DNA of 64,000 bases from Gammaproteobacteria bacterium (GTDB lineage: Bacteria; Pseudomonadota; Gammaproteobacteria; Ga0077536), in NCBI GenBank assembly GCA_016209015.1, contig JACQWY010000008.1, positions 51,079 through 115,078 of the forward strand, read 5' to 3'. The notes beneath the pieces are model-generated. The model did no database searches. It saw only the letters and a list, made by a program, of their open reading frames with translations, and was not told the DNA's origin. This document shows, in pieces, positions 63,801 through 64,000 of the stretch (the stretch's first letter is position 1; every line of letters starts with the position of its first letter). A program made the position numbers and the translations under genes.

Positions 63801-64000
63801 AGCGTGCCCGCGCTGTCCGTCAGATCGCCGTCGAGAATGATCGCGTCGAGGATGCCGCTGCTGCTCGTGAAGCTCGTGCCGGCACCGTTCACGCGGCCGT
63901 TCTTGATCGTGCCGCTGAGCTGATCGAGCCCGAGCGCGCCGAACGTGCCGAGCGCGGCGCTGTGGACGAGATTCGCCGTGCCGCTCTGGAGATCGAGCGT
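54824..64000 (-). CDS. Giant beta-solenoid repeat surface protein, 5' end beyond window
   Basis: The frame is open from the right edge to the stop at 54824 (3,058 codons seen), so the true N-terminus, with any signal or TPS domain, lies outside. The sequence is Gly/Thr/Asn/Ser-rich with endless short beta repeats (NAGTL, GTGTF, LGGTL) like filamentous haemagglutinin and autotransporter passengers. At least four units of about 251 residues occupy 61.3-63.7 kb, and five or so units of about 200 residues lie at 57.2-60.4 kb. Three copies of a LW-x3-NW motif are spread through it. No autotransporter barrel is visible; it ends with a short tail (YQPRRRGSSCQ). It is probably a secreted adhesin. Confidence 0.85.
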   Translation of the reverse strand, partial: TLDLQSGTANLVHSAALGTFGALGLDQLSGTIKNGRVNGAGTSFTSSSGILDAIILDGDLTDSAGTLQIDNTLTLADAVTLTMGANQLRFDTAGASILTATPGVTHSTVQFANGSLYNAAGGTGTIGQGVTVQGYGTISTCCVGGGAITNAGTIDANAAGAFSISPGTFTNNGTVLASTGTVNITPTTFANNGALQVTGGTLSINPGTGSNWTTGGSIAMSNGTLSLGGLFDHAGLLQTGTFTRGAGTLTISGTMDLGGQTLDVSGAGPLGTGGLNQLSGTLSHGHLAGAGFTLNSNGGLFDTITLDNSLTTTGSVLYVDNALALGNGVTLDLGGTQLRLNNASASVNTVTPGTTTSTLQMTNGTLYEAAGSTGTIGQGVTVQGSGTISSCCAGSGTILNNGTILANNGGTLTVSPTTFTNSGTVSATGGTLNIVPTTFNSAGAIVVAGGTLGITPTNVWTNGAGSSIDESSGILNLGGTISFAGLLTSGGAFSRSGGTLNFTGVMDLGGSTLDLTNGGPLGSGGLNQLSGTISNGHFSGAGVSLNFSSGVLSDITLDNSMTATGSILYINNALTLGNGVTLDLGGTQLRLNNAAAGISTVTPGTTTSTLQMTNGTLYEGAGSTGTIGQGVTVQGSGTISSCCAGSGTILNNGTILANNGGTLTVSPTTFTNSGTVSATSGTLNIVPTTFNSAGAIVVAGGTLGITPTNVWTNGAGSSIDESSGILNLGGSFTRSGLFASGGAFTRNGGTLNVTGAMNLGGGVLDLSGAGPFGSGGVTQLSGSFVNGHLAGTGVTLNSNSGLFDTITLDNSLTATGSILYINNALTLGNGVLLDLGNTQLRLNNAAAGISTVTPGTTTSTVQMTNGTLYEAAGSTGTIGQGVTIQGYGTISSCCAGTGTIANNGTISATVPGQTLFINPLTFTNTGSVLASAGATVNISPSNAFTNNGLIDFGAGGTLATGNHSFTNAAGATLRGSGTINLGADFTFTNNGTLSLGTGASGTTGMLSITGNLALGATSVLAMEAGGPRRALTPGYDSINVSGTTTLGGTLSLSHLAGYTPVAGDSFLVVSSGGALGGTWGTLSTPVAYNAQYAAKDAVLQVGASAIPVNVWDTDSNGLWSAAANWSLGHVPLSSEIVLVDRGTANPLVTVSTGAQVALRLFDEESLTISGGSLDLGGASYLGTAVTLTLSGGTLQGAGAVSFDGLGTWSAGNLGGTGAGSFTVGTGAELDVTSSGNTKNVAGGYTLATAGTGLVKLFSSGFNLSGANFTNAGTLQMVGDYGIGANGGTNLFTNTGNVLKSAGTVASIIGVPLADANGTWTDSATGQIQLAGGGSGAGTFTFATSTGALAFTSGTFALNDFTAAAGDGVLVSGGTVSVAGTATLPATTTLTLSAGSLGGAGTINLAGLGTWSGGSLGTGAGTFDVLTGGELDITTGGAKNVTGGYTLATTGTGLVKLVSGSFNLGGGNFTNAGTFQMAGDFGIQPNGGTNLFTNTGSVLKSAGAIGSPINVPIADTNGTWTNAASGPLQLFGGGTGSGTFNFAASTGSLAFSSGTFTLDNLTAAAGNAVRVNGGTVIVNGMGTLPGTLALSSGNLGGAGTIDLSGLGTWSGGNLGTGTGTFDVLSGGELDVTTAGLKNVNGGYTLATTGTGVLKLVSGGFSLAGGTVTNAGTLDFVSDWSIAANGGTNLLTNTGTMLKSGGPTYSAIGVPIADVNGTWSASSGAFGLDGGGTGAGTFAIASNAVDFRSGTFTLNSLVNAANWWISGGNMTINGTASVPGGTTLKLSAGSLGGSGAITVGGIALWDGGNFGGGIGSLTTTGGGTLTVGTPAALKNVIGGYTLATTSTGNLVVNANFSLAGGNVVNAGTLDLAGDFGIAPNGGTNSLANSGTILKSAGTGTSALGVPVTSNTGTIRIETGTIAATGANAANAGVIDVWNGAVFQTSGSFGNGPAGTLRGSGTVDVGLGNTLTNNGTLAPDSDLVAGTAATLHVNGNYAQAATGIYSADLGGTANGSYDVIAATGAVTLGGTITGTLIGGYTPANGDALNVVTGTSVGSDFTTKTLPGTFSGAAAGSAYTLTYGTPAGCAGGTICFDNTSGDFLWGTLANWSTDTLPILTDDVYINLTGPITVTLGSGVHAINSLNFANGDTLFFSGGTLAIAGALTGTGNVTISGGTLAANGTTTLAGALTVNSGSATFAGAGPNSVATLAVNGGTATFNTAHSVGGITLGGGNLAGTGAVVLTGLGTWSGGSFGNGGGSFTVGSGGELDVTTAANGKQVANYTLGTTGTGLVKLVSSGFSLSNGAFTNAGTFELAGDYALTSGGGTNDFSNTGALVKSGGAATGTIGVPMASNAGMITVSAGTLDVSGMLSSNTGTIDVASAATLKATGAFTNGVPGIGGGTLRGAGTIDVGGTNTLTNHGTIAPGTGGGTAIGDLTIDGNLVNTATAMIAANVGGTSRGVSYDALDVTGSATLAGTLGVTTTGGFVAANNDQFQIVTATGGLSGTPGSASLPANYTAQTQSNDEVLTYFACAGAICFDNSAGDGLWSNALNWTGDILPGLTDNVVIDLPGTSTVTLGSGTQTIASLFVNTGNVLDFTGGALTVNGATTIAGALSINGGGLTLHGTTQIASYAQASGSADFGGTSTVASFAETGGAFSGAGRLTVTTSFSHTGGTHSGSGTTVLGPAITFAPGASYAFGRNFEIDGTLVQGGIDLDVATGNTLRLAGSWTWSSGAVTGGGTVVTTGASALSGAGLKSFAALSWQNRGTIVWTGGTLDAAGVIDNQSGGVCQASLTSGADQMSGAGAFLNEAGATFVKTAGPQLDVLLPFTNAGTLVVNGTLRLARDFTNQGLMQLGTNGELLADPQAGGPAIAAFGNGAAGTIKGNGTIDVGSYANVTFGNAGLIAPGNSPGTIVIVGNFAQLDTGKLLMDIGGYNAGTQFDLLSVTGTATLGGTLELELLGSFAPKPSDQFNLVGYAARAGDFATLVLPSGQSFTPDALPSFYRVSIAGLTAAPADPTAQVLVMPDVLAPVSGAAESLGAILGEAPIEYQPRRRGSSCQ
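57200..60400 (-). repeat. Coding repeats of about 200 residues in the giant protein
   Basis: Units begin with LGTWSGG-like sequence followed by GGELDVTT, then GYTLATTGTGLVKLVS, NAGTF, GGTNLFTNTG and VLKSAG. Copies start near 60390, 59780, 59190, 58600 and 57270. They are diverged at DNA level, unlike the units nearer the right edge. Confidence 0.7.
61320..63690 (-). repeat. Tandem 753 bp coding repeats in the giant protein
   Basis: Matching positions recur at 61411, 62164 and 62917 (exactly 753 bp apart) and again about 750 bp further at 63667. The block 61821-62200 is almost identical to 62574-62953, with only a handful of mismatches seen. Each unit encodes a conserved Cys-Cys pair (ISSCCAG or ISTCCVG). 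Confidence 0.8.

Overview
The window is high-GC proteobacterial chromosome, by impression beta- or gammaproteobacterial. Supporting signs are class III polyhydroxyalkanoate synthase genes (phaE/phaC), a PhaR repressor, a GTP-type PEP carboxykinase, the 326-residue malate dehydrogenase common in these classes, and RppH. No rRNA, tRNA, CRISPR array, insertion sequence or prophage gene was seen. Two genes run off the ends: a luciferase-like oxidoreductase on the left and a giant repeat protein on the right.

Region 1 (1-22023) looks like an aromatic-ketone catabolic island. It holds a luciferase-like flavin oxidoreductase, a Nudix hydrolase, a sigma54-dependent AcoR-type activator, a MarR regulator with a three-gene efflux pump (outer membrane factor, EmrA, EmrB), and a GntR/FCD regulator. 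Divergent from the GntR gene is a ten-gene, one-direction cluster: a phosphohistidine-domain protein, an unknown 520-residue protein, an acyl-CoA ligase, a winged-helix-like protein, a pyruvate-phosphate-dikinase-like kinase without its barrel, a biotin carrier, a biotin carboxylase, a carboxyltransferase with an altered active site, a thiolase and a short-chain dehydrogenase. The set matches the logic of hydroxyphenylethanone pathways (4-hydroxyacetophenone, acetovanillone): phosphorylate the phenol, carboxylate the methyl ketone, activate with CoA, cleave with thiolase. This is the most interesting system in the window.

Region 2 (22060-36821) is mostly envelope and signalling: SurE, a chemoreceptor, a FecR-domain protein, a MacAB-like exporter, three small exported proteins, an OmpR-type two-component system divergent from a Spy-like gene, a cNMP-binding/DUF1003 protein and a bisphosphate nucleotidase.

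Region 3 (37007-52275) gathers acetyl-CoA, storage polymer and TCA genes: acetyl-CoA synthetase, phaE, phaC, phasin, PEP carboxykinase, phaR, sucB, sucA, gltA, mdh, then rppH. Acetyl-CoA and succinyl-CoA metabolism and polymer storage are thus side by side, within reach of the catabolic island that would yield acetyl-CoA.

Region 4 (52294-64000) has two small exported proteins, an AT-rich gap with paired DnaA-box-like sites, a double-FecR-domain protein and a giant (more than 3,058 residues) beta-solenoid surface protein made of long tandem repeats.
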